Below are positions 8,518-17,934 of a DNA stretch of 64,000 nt, piece after piece (the first letter of the stretch is position 1; each line of letters starts with the position of its first letter). The notes under the pieces were generated by a model. That model had not been told where the DNA came from. It did not search any database and was given only the letters and a program-made list of their open reading frames with translations. Source of the stretch: Exiguobacterium oxidotolerans JCM 12280 (lineage in GTDB: Bacteria > Bacillota > Bacilli > Exiguobacteriales > Exiguobacteriaceae); NCBI RefSeq assembly GCF_000702625.1, contig NZ_JNIS01000001.1, positions 372,001 through 436,000 of the forward strand, given 5' to 3'. The position numbers were made by a program, and so were the translations under genes.

Positions 8518-10542
8518 TTAAATCACCCCAATGCTCTTGACTTCAATCGTCGGAATTAATTCGTTGTATGACAGGACAGGTACATCTGGGAAATAGCGCT
8601 CCGTCAACTGACGAACAAACATCCGAATGCTTGGTGAGGCCAAGATGATCGGTTGTACTCCGTAACGCTCGAACTCTGACGACAGTTCATTAAACGACTC
8701 GATGAACCGTGTCGCTTTTTCCGGGTCAAGCGCAAGATAATTTCCGAACTCTGTTTTTTGAATCGCGGACTGAATATCGATTTCCATTTCACTCGATACC
8801 GTCACGACGTGTAAGACGTCCCCTTGCAGCACCTGTTCCGTAATTTGCCGTGATAAGGCTTGGCGGACGTACTCAGCAAGCAATTCGCTATCTTTCGTCA
8901 CGGCCGCATAATCAGCTAGTGTTTCAAAAATCAATGGTAAATTGCGAATCGATATTTTTTCTTTTAGTAATTGAACGAAGACTTTTTGCAGTTCTCCAAT
9001 CGTTAAGAGTTGCGGCGTGACTTCATCGACTAAAATTGGATGTGTTTCTTTCAAGTGATCAACGAGTTGCTTCGTCTCTTCTCGTCCCAGCAAGTCTGCA
9101 GCATGTTTTTTAAGCAGCTCTGTTAAATGCGTTGCGACGACGGATGGTGGATCGACGACCGTATAACCAGACATTTCTGCCCGACTTCTCGTCTTTTCAT
9201 CAATCCAAAGCGCTGGCATTCCAAACGCTGGTTCGACCGTTTCGATGCCTTGGATTTCAGGATCATCGACTCCGGGACTCATTGCTAAATAATGATCGAG
9301 CAAGAGTTCTCCCGTCGCCATCTCACTACCGCGAATCTTAATCCGATAATGATTCGGCGGGAGTTGTAAGTGGTCGCGAATCCGAACGGTCGGGAGGACG
9401 AAACCAAGTTCCAATGCTAACTGGCGACGAATCATGACGACACGGTCGAGTAAATCGCCACCTTGTGCTTCATCAGCAAGTGGAATCAATCCATAACCGA
9501 ATTCAAACTCAATCGTATCGACATTTAAAAGCGAAATGACCGATTCACTTGAACGTAGGTTCTCCGTCGATTCTTCTTCGACGGCGACTTCTTCCGTGGT
9601 CGCTTTTGGCGTTCGTCTCAGTTGCCAAGCAAAGAAGCCGGCTGCTGCTGCGACAGGAATTGTCACATAGTCTGGAATCGCCGTGAACAGACCGAGTAAG
9701 AAAATCGCGCCTGCCCCAATCATGACGAGCAATGGCGTCCGCGTTAACTGACCGATGATGTCTTCACCTAGATTGCCGTCCGATGTCGAGCGTGTGACGA
9801 TAATCCCGGTTGCGACAGAAATCAACAGCGCTGGAATCTGACTGACTAATCCATCTCCGACTGTCAAGAGCGTATATAAGTTGATTGATTCTGTCATCGG
9901 TAAGCCTTGTTGGACGACTCCGATGACCATCCCGAAAATCAAGTTAATGATGACGATGATGATGCCGGCGATTGCGTCTCCTTTTACAAACTTCGACGCC
10001 CCATCCATCGCCCCGTAAAAGTCGGCTTCGGATTGGATTTTTTGCCGGCGTGTCCGTGCCTGAAGTTCATCAATCATGCCGGAGTTCAAATCGGCATCAA
10101 TCGCCATCTGTTTCCCTGGCATCGCATCCAGTGTAAATCGAGCCGATACTTCCGAAACCCGTTCTGATCCTTTCGTAATGACGAGAAACTGGATCAAGAC
10201 GAGAATCAAGAAGACGACGAACCCGACGAGTGCGTTCCCGCCGACGACGAAGCTCCCAAATGCTTCAATCACTTCGCCCCCATTCCCGTTCGAGAGAATC
10301 GAGCGGGTCGTCGAGACATTTAATGCGAGACGAAACAGGGTGACGATTAACAATAAAGTTGGGAAAACTGAAAATTCCAATGCTTCTTTGGCGTTCATCG
10401 AAACGAGTAAGACCATCAAAGCAATCAAGATGTTGATGATGATTAAAAAGTCGAGTAAAAAGCCTGGCAGTGGAATGACCAGCATGAAGACGATCATGAT
10501 GACGCCCAGTAGTACGGAAAGATCTCTTGTTGAAATAGTCAT
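8518..10542 (-). CDS. flhA: Flagellar export gate protein FlhA
   Basis: Core of the proton-driven flagellar type III export gate; its cytoplasmic domain docks chaperone-substrate complexes. The 674-residue protein has eight predicted membrane segments in the first 310 residues, the conserved FHIPEP-family loop around residues 140-200 (SARFTLDAMPGKQMAIDADL region) and a large C-terminal cytoplasmic domain. Start chosen at the ATG with AAAGGATGGAG upstream rather than the one six codons earlier that overlaps the flhB stop. Length is that of the family. Confidence 0.96.
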   Translation of the reverse strand: MTISTRDLSVLLGVIMIVFMLVIPLPGFLLDFLIIINILIALMVLLVSMNAKEALEFSVFPTLLLIVTLFRLALNVSTTRSILSNGNGGEVIEAFGSFVVGGNALVGFVVFLILVLIQFLVITKGSERVSEVSARFTLDAMPGKQMAIDADLNSGMIDELQARTRRQKIQSEADFYGAMDGASKFVKGDAIAGIIIVIINLIFGMVIGVVQQGLPMTESINLYTLLTVGDGLVSQIPALLISVATGIIVTRSTSDGNLGEDIIGQLTRTPLLVMIGAGAIFLLGLFTAIPDYVTIPVAAAAGFFAWQLRRTPKATTEEVAVEEESTENLRSSESVISLLNVDTIEFEFGYGLIPLADEAQGGDLLDRVVMIRRQLALELGFVLPTVRIRDHLQLPPNHYRIKIRGSEMATGELLLDHYLAMSPGVDDPEIQGIETVEPAFGMPALWIDEKTRSRAEMSGYTVVDPPSVVATHLTELLKKHAADLLGREETKQLVDHLKETHPILVDEVTPQLLTIGELQKVFVQLLKEKISIRNLPLIFETLADYAAVTKDSELLAEYVRQALSRQITEQVLQGDVLHVVTVSSEMEIDIQSAIQKTEFGNYLALDPEKATRFIESFNELSSEFERYGVQPIILASPSIRMFVRQLTERYFPDVPVLSYNELIPTIEVKSIGVI

Positions 10543-10556
10543 GATGCTCCATCCTT

Positions 10557-11648
10557 TCATTTTGCTTGTTTCATTTGGTAGACAAAGGCGAGTGTTTCAG
10601 CGAGTGCCTGATAAAATGATTCATCCACTGCCATACCTATCTCTGATTTTGCGAATAAGGCCCGTGCGAGCGGACGATTTTCGATGATCGGGATGTCAGC
10701 TGCTGTCGCCTTCTCCCGAATACGGAATGCGACAGCATCCACACCTTTTGCGACGACGATTGGTGCCGCGTGTTTTCCATCATCGTATTGAATGGCAACT
10801 GCATAGTGGGTCGGGTTCGTAATGACGACGTCTGCATTCGGTATTTCTTGCATCATCCGTCGCATCGCCATCTCTCGTTGTTGCTGTTTGATTTTACCTT
10901 TGATTTGAGGGTCACCCTCCGTGTTCTTATGTTCGTCTTTTAAGTCTTGTTTACTCATCCGAATCGATTTTTCGAAATCAAACTTTTGATAGGCAAAATC
11001 TAAAACGGCAAGTGCAATCAACGCGATGCTGACCGAGAGACCCAGTAAAAAGGTCAAATGACCAATGATGGCTAACGCATCTCCAATCGGCTCAGACGTC
11101 AACCGTGAGATTTCGACTTTGTTGTTCCATAAGATCGTCCCGCTCGTCATCCCGATGACAAGTAACTTAAAAACAGACTTTAAAAATTCGATCAGTGCTT
11201 TCATACTGACGATGCGTTTGACTCCTTGGAGTGGATTGATTCGATCTAACTTTGGTTGAATCGATTCTGCACTGAGTAAAGCACCAATCTGCACGAAGTT
11301 TCCTAAAATCCCGATGGTGACAGCCGTTAAAAAAAACGGGGCGACGAGAATCGCCATTTGCCCTAACATCTCAATTAATATCTGCTCGACACGCCCTTCC
11401 TCTACTGCAACAAGGACGGTCCTTGCACTCAATCCATTTTCTAAAACCAAGACGAAACGTTTGCCGAGAAACGGTCCAAAGAAAAACAAGACGAGGAACA
11501 TCGCGAATAACATTAAACTACTCGTTAAATCAGCGGATTTTGCGACTTGCCCTTTTTTTCTCGAATCATCCCGCTTACGCGGTGAGGCTTTCTCTGTTTT
11601 TTCACCAGCGAAGTACTGGAGGTCGAGTTTTAAACGATATGTATTCAT
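10557..11648 (-). CDS. flhB: Flagellar export switch protein FlhB
   Basis: Controls the switch of export specificity from rod/hook to filament subunits. The 363-residue protein has four membrane segments (about 40-220) and a cytoplasmic domain with the self-cleavage motif NPTH at residues 278-281. Start ATG follows GGAGG by 5 bases and lies 2 bases from the fliR stop. A separate 86-residue protein resembling its C-terminal part is encoded at 36758-37018. Confidence 0.96.
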   Translation of the reverse strand: MNTYRLKLDLQYFAGEKTEKASPRKRDDSRKKGQVAKSADLTSSLMLFAMFLVLFFFGPFLGKRFVLVLENGLSARTVLVAVEEGRVEQILIEMLGQMAILVAPFFLTAVTIGILGNFVQIGALLSAESIQPKLDRINPLQGVKRIVSMKALIEFLKSVFKLLVIGMTSGTILWNNKVEISRLTSEPIGDALAIIGHLTFLLGLSVSIALIALAVLDFAYQKFDFEKSIRMSKQDLKDEHKNTEGDPQIKGKIKQQQREMAMRRMMQEIPNADVVITNPTHYAVAIQYDDGKHAAPIVVAKGVDAVAFRIREKATAADIPIIENRPLARALFAKSEIGMAVDESFYQALAETLAFVYQMKQAK

Positions 11649-11649
11649 C

Positions 11650-12417
11650 TCAACCTCCCAGTAATCGAATGGCATCCGCTAAAACGTCTTGCAGTAGCGG
11701 AATGAACTTTGAAATCCCGGTAATCGTCGAACCGGCAAGTAAAAATAAAATCGCATAGCCCATTAGTAATTTGACTGAAAAACCAATCGCAAAAATATTG
11801 AATTGCGGTGCTGTCTTTGCTAAAAACCCAAGTGCAAGATCGACCAGGAACAAGGACACGATGAGTGGCATCGCCATTTGAAGGGCCGTTAACATCGCTA
11901 GACCGACGACTCGAACGACAAGACTCATTCCCGCCTCGCCTGAAACTGCAATCGAACTGCCGGGTGGAAAGATTTGAAAACTGGTGTAAATGCCATCGAG
12001 TAAAATCAAATGCATGTCGGAGGCAAGTAACACGAGTAGTGTCAACATGTAATAAAACCGGCCAATGATTGGTGATTGACCACCGAACATCGGATCATAA
12101 GCTGATGCCATCGCGAGTCCCATCTGTAAATCGATGATGGAACCGGCGATTTGTGGGGCAAATAAAAGGAAGCTAGCTAATAAGCCAAGCGATAACCCTA
12201 CGATGACTTCCGTACCCATCCGAAAGAAAAAATTGAAATCATCGACTTCAACGGTCGTTTTGACGGCATAGCTCGCAAAATAGGCAAGACCGGCAGCTAA
12301 GGCTAATTTATGTTGGGCCGGCAATTGTTTTGATGAAAACAACGGTGCCGCGACCAAAAATCCGACGATGCGACCAAATACGAGTAAAAATACGCTGACA
12401 AAAGACAATAACGTCAT
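11650..12417 (-). CDS. fliR: Flagellar export protein FliR
   Basis: Membrane component of the export gate core that assembles with FliP and FliQ. The 255-residue protein is very hydrophobic with six probable membrane segments and starts with the typical FGRIVGFLVAAPLF segment at about residues 14-27. Its start codon overlaps the fliQ stop by four bases (ATGA), which suggests coupled translation. No irregularity seen. Confidence 0.95.
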   Translation of the reverse strand: MTLLSFVSVFLLVFGRIVGFLVAAPLFSSKQLPAQHKLALAAGLAYFASYAVKTTVEVDDFNFFFRMGTEVIVGLSLGLLASFLLFAPQIAGSIIDLQMGLAMASAYDPMFGGQSPIIGRFYYMLTLLVLLASDMHLILLDGIYTSFQIFPPGSSIAVSGEAGMSLVVRVVGLAMLTALQMAMPLIVSLFLVDLALGFLAKTAPQFNIFAIGFSVKLLMGYAILFLLAGSTITGISKFIPLLQDVLADAIRLLGG

Positions 12418-12686
12418 TTCCTTGAAACCTCAGCAATCTGTTTAAAGATTTCAATCGTAAACGTTTTTAATTCTTCCATGATCCATGGTCCGAAAAAGAC
12501 GAGTGCTAAAAATACAGCAACGATTTTCGGGACGAACGAGAGGGTCTGCTCTTGAATTTGCGTCGTCGCTTGTAAAATACTGACGAGCAGACCAACAACG
12601 AGTGAGACGAGCAAGAGCGGTGCCGATACCTTTAATAAGGTCCAGACGGCCGAACTCGCTAGTTGAATAATCATTTCCTGCGTCAT
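12414..12686 (-). CDS. fliQ: Flagellar export protein FliQ
   Basis: Small gate-core protein of 90 residues with two membrane helices (about 15-38 and 52-72), the standard FliQ layout. The start is the ATG preceded by GGGAGGAACGAT; longer readings upstream have no ribosome site. It is 11 bases after fliP and overlaps fliR by four bases, the same order as in other flagellar operons. Confidence 0.94.
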   Translation of the reverse strand: MTQEMIIQLASSAVWTLLKVSAPLLLVSLVVGLLVSILQATTQIQEQTLSFVPKIVAVFLALVFFGPWIMEELKTFTIEIFKQIAEVSRK

Positions 12687-12697
12687 ATCGTTCCTCC

Positions 12698-13366
12698 CTA
12701 CTTCATGCTGACAAGCAATGACTCGACAATTAAATGCCAACCATCGACGAGGATGAATAGTAATAATTTAAACGGTAAAGCAATCATGACAGGCGGTAAC
12801 ATCATCATCCCCATCGACATCAACACACTCGAGACGACCATGTCGATGACGAGAAATGGAATGAAAATCATGAACCCGATCTGAAAAGCCGTTTTCAACT
12901 CACTGATGGCATAAGCAGGAACTAACGCGACAAGCGGAATGTCTTCGACTTTTTCCGGCTTGTCGTAATTTCCATACTTCAAAAATAATTCTAAGTCATT
13001 GGTACGTGTATGTTTTGACATGAAACGTTTCATCGTTCCACCTGCTCGATCAAACGCTTCGTCCTGACTAATTTTTTCACCCATGTATGGTTGAAGTGCC
13101 GTCGTGTTGAGTTCCGTCAGAACCGGCGACATGACGAATAATGTAATGAATAAGGCAAGACCGACTAGCAACTGGTTCGGTGGTGTCTGTTGTGTCCCGA
13201 GCGCTGAGCGTACAAACGATAAGACGACGACAACGCGCGTAAAACATGTCATCAAAATCAATAACGAGGGTGCTAAGGATAATAATGTCAACAAGACAAG
13301 TAACTTAACTGATGTCGCTGTTCCTGATGGTGTGTCTAGAGAAATCAGACTTTCAATCGTTGTCAT
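12698..13366 (-). CDS. fliP: Flagellar export protein FliP
   Basis: Gate-core protein that forms the export pore with FliQ and FliR. The 222 residues include four membrane helices and the conserved segments LMTCFTRVVVVLSFVR (about 38-53) and the C-terminal MIFIPFLVIDMVVSSVLMSMG block (about 167-187). There is no obvious long cleavable signal, as in the B. subtilis protein. The start codon overlaps the fliO stop by four bases. Confidence 0.96.
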   Translation of the reverse strand: MTTIESLISLDTPSGTATSVKLLVLLTLLSLAPSLLILMTCFTRVVVVLSFVRSALGTQQTPPNQLLVGLALFITLFVMSPVLTELNTTALQPYMGEKISQDEAFDRAGGTMKRFMSKHTRTNDLELFLKYGNYDKPEKVEDIPLVALVPAYAISELKTAFQIGFMIFIPFLVIDMVVSSVLMSMGMMMLPPVMIALPFKLLLFILVDGWHLIVESLLVSMK

Positions 13367-13854
13367 GAACGACCTCGTTTCTTCTGGAATTGATCAAGTT
13401 GTTGCTTGAACGACTCCAAGAAAGGCGATTCGCTCGTCGACTGCTTCATGTCATGCATCTCTTCAGTCGACCATTCCGTATCCGCTTCGAGCGTGTCGAG
13501 TAGCTCAATGTTTTGCCCGACACCGACGACGTAAACTTTATCGTGGACGCGTACGAGTTGCACCGATCGATCTTTCCCGAGCGGCACACCTCCGAGATGT
13601 GAAAGTTGATTGGATTGGCGGACACCTCGCGTCCGATCATTGATTAATCGGACAGCCAGGAGAAATCCCCCGATTAAGACCACGAGCGTGACGATGACTT
13701 TAATGACCGTCACAATCGTCGACGACCCATCGACCTGTTGAGTTGTTGGTTCACTCTTCTTAGATGGATTCAAATTCTCTTCCACTGTTTCTGCCCCGAC
13801 TTGTGCTGAGAACAGGAACAACAGGAGACAGGTCAAAAAGGTCAGTCTTTTCAT
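13363..13854 (-). CDS. fliO: Flagellar biosynthesis protein FliO/FliZ
   Basis: Membrane protein that helps FliP assembly. The 163-residue protein has a cleavable-looking signal peptide (1-21, ending AQVGA), an outside segment, one membrane helix (about 47-67) and a cytoplasmic domain with LGKDRSVQLVRV-like FliO signature near 90-105. It overlaps cheY and fliP by four bases on each side. B. subtilis calls the equivalent gene fliZ. Confidence 0.88.
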   Translation of the reverse strand: MKRLTFLTCLLLFLFSAQVGAETVEENLNPSKKSEPTTQQVDGSSTIVTVIKVIVTLVVLIGGFLLAVRLINDRTRGVRQSNQLSHLGGVPLGKDRSVQLVRVHDKVYVVGVGQNIELLDTLEADTEWSTEEMHDMKQSTSESPFLESFKQQLDQFQKKRGRS

Positions 13855-14216
13855 GACGAAACAGTTTTCGAAACGGCTTCAAGCACACGGTCTGCTTGGA
13901 ACGGTTTAACGATGAAGTCTTTTGCACCGGCTTGAATCGCATCGATAACCATCGACTGTTGTCCCATTGCCGAACACATGATGACTTTTGCTGCTGGGTT
14001 AAAGGCTTTGATTTCTTTTAGTGCTGAAATGCCGTCCATTTCTGGCATCGTGATATCGAGCGTTACGAGATCCGGTGTTAATTCTTTGTATTTCGCTACG
14101 GCTTCGCGACCATTTTCTGCTTCCCCGACGACGTCATATCCATTCTTCGATAAAATTTCCTTAATCATCATTCGCATGAAAGCTGCATCATCTACGATCA
14201 ATACTTTTGCACTCAT
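13851..14216 (-). CDS. cheY: Chemotaxis response regulator CheY
   Basis: Single receiver domain of 121 residues that carries phosphate from CheA to the flagellar switch. Key residues are visible: acidic pair DD near residues 9-10, phosphoacceptor Asp in LDITMPEMDG (about 54), the Ser/Thr switch in MCSAMG (about 82-84) and Lys in IVKPF (about 104). GGAGGAAATAAG precedes the ATG. Placed between fliY and fliO in the normal Bacillales order. Confidence 0.96.
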   Translation of the reverse strand: MSAKVLIVDDAAFMRMMIKEILSKNGYDVVGEAENGREAVAKYKELTPDLVTLDITMPEMDGISALKEIKAFNPAAKVIMCSAMGQQSMVIDAIQAGAKDFIVKPFQADRVLEAVSKTVSS

Positions 14217-14228
14217 CTTATTTCCTCC

Positions 14229-15386
14229 TTAGAACATCCGAAGACGTTCTTTTGTATTTACGATTTCTGTAATTCGTACTCCAAAGTTTTCTTCAATGAC
14301 TACGACTTCACCTGTCGCAATCAATGTATTGTTGACAAACACATCAACCGGCTCTCCAGCCAATTTATCAAGTTCGATGATCGAACCTTGTGTCAATTCC
14401 AATATGTCGCGTACAGAGCGACGTGTTCTGCCGAGTTCGACGGTTACATTCAGCGGGACATCATACAACATTCCGATGTTACCCGGTACGCCTTCTTGTT
14501 GCACTTCTTCAAATTGACCAAACTGGACCGGGCTGACACCTACCGGTTCCTTTTTCGGTGCAACAGGCGTTTCATAACGTTGTTCCTGCTGGGGCGTTTG
14601 TTGCGTTTGTTGCGTTTGTTGCGTTTGTTGCGGTGCTGCTTGTGGCGACGGTTGAACCGGTTCATGCGTCGTACCTTTTGCTTCTTCAGTCGTCGTAGTG
14701 CTTGCGCTGAATAATTTCTGAATCAACTGCTTTGAAAATTCGAGTGGTGCAAGCTGAACGATTTTTGAATCGATCAATGTCCCGATTTTCAAATCGAATT
14801 CGATGATGACCATGCTTTCCCATAAAGAAAAGCTGTCGACAATACTTTTCTCTTGCGAAAAGTCGAAAATTTCAACGGCTGGTGGCGAAATATCGATCCG
14901 CATCGAGAAGACCGTTGACATCGATGTCGCCGCTGCTCCCATCATTTGGTTCATCGCTTCTTGAACGGCAGAAAGGGCGATTGGCTCCATTTCATGGTCC
15001 TCCTCGACCATCCCGTCGCCGCCCATCATCAAGTTCGCGATGACAGATGCGTCACGTTGCGTCAAAATCAAGACGTTTTCACCTTTGAATCCTTCTGTGT
15101 ACCCGACGCGCAAAGCCACGTGCGGGATTGGATAACGACTGCGTAATTCGTCCATCGTGATCATCCGCACATGTGGCGTCGTGATCTCGACCTTTTGGTT
15201 GAGTAATGCAGATAACGCTGTTGCTGAATTCCCGAGTGAAATATTCCCTACTTCACCTAAGGCATCAATTTCCATCTCGTCTAATTCTTCTAATCCATCG
15301 TCCGAACTTGTATCAGTCGGCTCATCATCCGACGGGGTCCCGCGTAATAACGCATCGATTTCATCTTGCGAAAGCATATCGCTCAT
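14229..15386 (-). CDS. fliY: Flagellar switch and CheY-P phosphatase protein FliY
   Basis: Switch-complex protein that replaces FliN in Bacilli and removes phosphate from CheY-P at the motor. The 385-residue protein starts with a CheY-binding peptide (SQDEIDALLRG), has two CheC-type phosphatase half-sites (EVGNISLG near 44-51 and EAMNQMMG near 142-149), a linker of Gln/Thr repeats (four 9-base tandem copies at 14594-14629) and a C-terminal SpoA/FliN domain (about 305-385). The start ATG lies 2 bases after the fliM stop with GAGGAGGAAT upstream. Confidence 0.95.
   Translation of the reverse strand: MSDMLSQDEIDALLRGTPSDDEPTDTSSDDGLEELDEMEIDALGEVGNISLGNSATALSALLNQKVEITTPHVRMITMDELRSRYPIPHVALRVGYTEGFKGENVLILTQRDASVIANLMMGGDGMVEEDHEMEPIALSAVQEAMNQMMGAAATSMSTVFSMRIDISPPAVEIFDFSQEKSIVDSFSLWESMVIIEFDLKIGTLIDSKIVQLAPLEFSKQLIQKLFSASTTTTEEAKGTTHEPVQPSPQAAPQQTQQTQQTQQTPQQEQRYETPVAPKKEPVGVSPVQFGQFEEVQQEGVPGNIGMLYDVPLNVTVELGRTRRSVRDILELTQGSIIELDKLAGEPVDVFVNNTLIATGEVVVIEENFGVRITEIVNTKERLRMF
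14594..14629 (-). repeat. Four perfect 9-bp tandem repeats in fliY
   Basis: The plus strand carries GCGTTTGTT four times in a row; on the coding strand this encodes repeated Gln-Gln-Thr in the flexible linker before the SpoA domain. The unit is a multiple of three, so copy changes keep the frame. Confidence 0.9.
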
Positions 15387-15387
15387 G

Positions 15388-16371
15388 TTATTCCTCCTCA
15401 ATTCGTTGTATGACTTGTAAAGCGAGATGCTTCCCATTCAGACCAGGTCGCGCTTTGAACATTTTCCGATCATCAACAAACAATTCAACCGGGTCGGATG
15501 TACGTGTCTTCAGGGACAGGCAGTCGCCTACCTCGAGGTGTAACAATTCTCCAAACGATAATTCGGTTTGGCCGAGCACAGCTTTTAAATCGACGATTGA
15601 CCCCATCAACTGAGTTTGCATCTGTTCAGATTCTTGGTTATCGACCGCTTTACGTTTTTCTTGTTGCATCCAAAAATGACTCGATAGCTTCGGAATGATT
15701 GGTTCGAGTGTGACGAACGGGAGACAGACATTGAGCGTCCCACTGACTTCTCCCACCGTCACATAAATCGAGACGAGGATTACCGTCTCATTCGGTGAAA
15801 CGAGTTGAAGGAATTGCGGATTGATTTCTAAATCATCATACTCTGCTTCTAGTTCTGTGATTGACTCCCAAGCTTCGCCATATTGAACGAATGCTCGCTT
15901 AAACAATTGCGTCAAAATACGTGTCTCGATTTCAGTCAAATTTTCAATCTTATTCATCCCTTCGCCAGGACCACCGAGGAGTCGATCGAGCATCGCATAG
16001 GCGATGTTCGGGTTGACTTCAAAGATGACTTTCCCATCAAGCGGTTTCAGGTTAACTAGATTGATTAAGGTCATGTTCGGAATGGAATGGATGAATTCAT
16101 CGTATGGCAACTGTTCGACCGTATTGACCGTGAACTGGACGTACGTTCTCAGCTGCGCTGAAAAGTGTGTTGTCAGTACACGTGCGAATTGCACATGGAT
16201 TCGAGTCAAGTTCCGCATTTGATCTTTTGAGAAACGAAGTGCCCGTTTGAAATCATACACTTTGACACGCCGTTCCTCTTCTTGACTTCGTATCTCCTCG
16301 ACTTCCATATCTCCGCTCGAAATGGCTGATAGCAAGGCGTCAATTTCATGTTGTGATAATACTTCGCTCAT
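15388..16371 (-). CDS. fliM: Flagellar switch protein FliM
   Basis: Forms the C-ring and binds CheY-P to set rotation. The 327-residue protein begins with the CheY-binding motif LSQHEIDALL, has a CheC-like middle domain (about 45-235) with the GGPGEGMN loop and a C-terminal SpoA domain (about 250-325). GAGGTGG lies just ahead of the ATG. Neighbours fliL and fliY match the usual order. Confidence 0.96.
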   Translation of the reverse strand: MSEVLSQHEIDALLSAISSGDMEVEEIRSQEEERRVKVYDFKRALRFSKDQMRNLTRIHVQFARVLTTHFSAQLRTYVQFTVNTVEQLPYDEFIHSIPNMTLINLVNLKPLDGKVIFEVNPNIAYAMLDRLLGGPGEGMNKIENLTEIETRILTQLFKRAFVQYGEAWESITELEAEYDDLEINPQFLQLVSPNETVILVSIYVTVGEVSGTLNVCLPFVTLEPIIPKLSSHFWMQQEKRKAVDNQESEQMQTQLMGSIVDLKAVLGQTELSFGELLHLEVGDCLSLKTRTSDPVELFVDDRKMFKARPGLNGKHLALQVIQRIEEE

Positions 16372-16380
16372 GCTGCCACC

Positions 16381-16830
16381 TCACTGGATGATTTTTTTCG
16401 TCGTATAGACGCGTTGAACATCGCCTTCTTGAAGAAGTTTTTTGAATTGACCACGTAATTTTTCTTCAAGCTTTGCCATATCTTGTTTTGAATCCAAGTC
16501 TTGCTTTTTCATCGATGCTAAATCACCAAGAATGATGTTGTTGATTTGAAACTTACGTAGTTCTAACTCTTCCTTCGTTTTCACATCATCCGTGACAATC
16601 GTAAACTGAACATTCAAAAACCGTTCGTCTGCGATGTTCGTCGTCAAGTCGTCTGTTTGAAAACTTCGTTCTTCGAGCTCGGCACCTGTCGGTTGTTCAA
16701 CTTTTGCTTCCGTCTCATCTCCGACTAACCAATACTTCGTGAGCATATACCCTGCGCCGATCATCATGAGGGCCACGATAACCATGATCAACGGTATTTT
16801 TAACTTACTCTTCTTCTTTTCTTCTGCCAT
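16381..16830 (-). CDS. fliL: Flagellar basal body-associated protein FliL
   Basis: Single-pass membrane protein near the stator. The 149 residues have a lysine-rich cytoplasmic start, a membrane helix at about 12-30 and an extracytoplasmic domain with ERFLNVQFTIV near 68-78. It overlaps the end of flbD by 26 bases; its own AGGAGG site lies inside flbD. Length fits the family. Confidence 0.92.
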   Translation of the reverse strand: MAEEKKKSKLKIPLIMVIVALMMIGAGYMLTKYWLVGDETEAKVEQPTGAELEERSFQTDDLTTNIADERFLNVQFTIVTDDVKTKEELELRKFQINNIILGDLASMKKQDLDSKQDMAKLEEKLRGQFKKLLQEGDVQRVYTTKKIIQ

Positions 16831-17041
16831 CTTCGAACCTCCTAATGCTGTTCAAGCCCGCTAGTCCGACTTGTCGGTAAAAATCGATTGTTGCCGCTTT
16901 TACCTCTTCTAACGATTCTTTGACGATGTATGTCTGCCCTCCAACGAGTTGAATCGTCGTATCTGGTGTCGATCGAATCGATTCGATTAATATAGCATTC
17001 AATACGAGCGGTGCTTGACGTAACGTCGTCAGTGTAATCAT
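16805..17041 (-). CDS. flbD: Flagellar protein FlbD/SwrD
   Basis: Small 78-residue protein of the FlbD family, called SwrD (YlzI) in B. subtilis, where it raises flagellar motor torque. It starts with MITLTTL, has the family core NAILIESIRSTPDTTIQL and ends in charged residues RRKEEE. Its ATG overlaps the flgE stop by four bases. The short length and exact position between flgE and fliL support the call. Confidence 0.88.
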   Translation of the reverse strand: MITLTTLRQAPLVLNAILIESIRSTPDTTIQLVGGQTYIVKESLEEVKAATIDFYRQVGLAGLNSIRRFEDGRRKEEE

Positions 17042-17934
17042 CGTTTCAAGTTAACGAGTTCTTCTAAGATTTGGTCGGATGTCGTAATAATTCGTGTATT
17101 TGCCTGGAATCCACGTTGGGCGATAATCATTTCTGTAAACTCTTCCGATAAGTCGACGTTCGACATTTCGAGCGTCCCAGACGTCAGTTGCCCAAGTCCG
17201 TTCGTGCTTGGTGTCCCGGTTGCTGGAATCCCTGAGTTCTGTGATGCAGAAAAGAGGTTCACCCCTGATTTTTCAAGTCCACCCGGGTTCGCAAAGTTTG
17301 CCATCGAGACGTAACCGACGCGTTGTAACGCACCTGTCGCATCAACGAATGTGACTAATCCATCTTTTCCGATAGCTAAGTTTTGCGCGCCAGTCGGAAT
17401 TTGGAGTTTCATGTAGCCATTGTTCACTTTATTCGTAATTTGTCCTTGCGCATCGTACTGGTTTGCCGGTAAGTTTGCTTGGTTCGCTGGTGGCTGTCCT
17501 GGGTTTGCTGGTGGCGGATCAGATAATCCGACGAGGTAGTTCCCATCTCCCGTGACGATATTTCCTTGTAAGTCCGTGTAAAAGTTTCCTGAACGCGAGT
17601 AACGAACGCCATCTGCTGTAAGCACTTGATAGAATCCTTCGCCCGAAATCCCGACATCGAGCGCCCGTCCCGTGTTTTGAAGTGCGCCTTGGTTATAGAC
17701 GTTATCAACCGTCGACATCGATGCCCCGAGTCCGACTTGCTTCGGGTTTGTTCCCCCGACGCCGCCGCCTGCTCCTGAAGCTGAACCGACTGATTGGTTA
17801 ACGAGATCTTTAAAGGTAACCCGCCCTTTTTTGTAACCGAACGTATTGACGTTTGCGATGTTATTCCCGACGACATCAAGCTTTGTCTGGAAGTTCTTTA
17901 ACCCACTGATTCCTGAATACATTGAACGTAACAT
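17038..17934 (-). CDS. flgE: Flagellar hook protein FlgE (FlgG-like)
   Basis: Structural subunit of the hook, 298 residues. N-terminal rod/hook signature LRSMYSGISGLKNFQTKLDVVGNNIANVNTFGYK-type block spans residues 2-35 and the C-terminal family block (about 255-298) holds MIIAQRGFQANTRIITTSDQIL. The centre is variable and Gly/Asn/Pro rich. In B. subtilis this gene after flgD was once called flgG and is the hook protein; a distal rod protein cannot be excluded from sequence alone. The ATG shares one base with the flgD stop. Confidence 0.88.
   Translation of the reverse strand: MLRSMYSGISGLKNFQTKLDVVGNNIANVNTFGYKKGRVTFKDLVNQSVGSASGAGGGVGGTNPKQVGLGASMSTVDNVYNQGALQNTGRALDVGISGEGFYQVLTADGVRYSRSGNFYTDLQGNIVTGDGNYLVGLSDPPPANPGQPPANQANLPANQYDAQGQITNKVNNGYMKLQIPTGAQNLAIGKDGLVTFVDATGALQRVGYVSMANFANPGGLEKSGVNLFSASQNSGIPATGTPSTNGLGQLTSGTLEMSNVDLSEEFTEMIIAQRGFQANTRIITTSDQILEELVNLKR

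Noticed and set aside
10076-10687. 203-codon plus-strand frame opposite flhA and flhB
   Set aside because: It lies fully antisense to two well-supported genes, has low-complexity Ser/Thr/Lys/Met content and no ribosome site.
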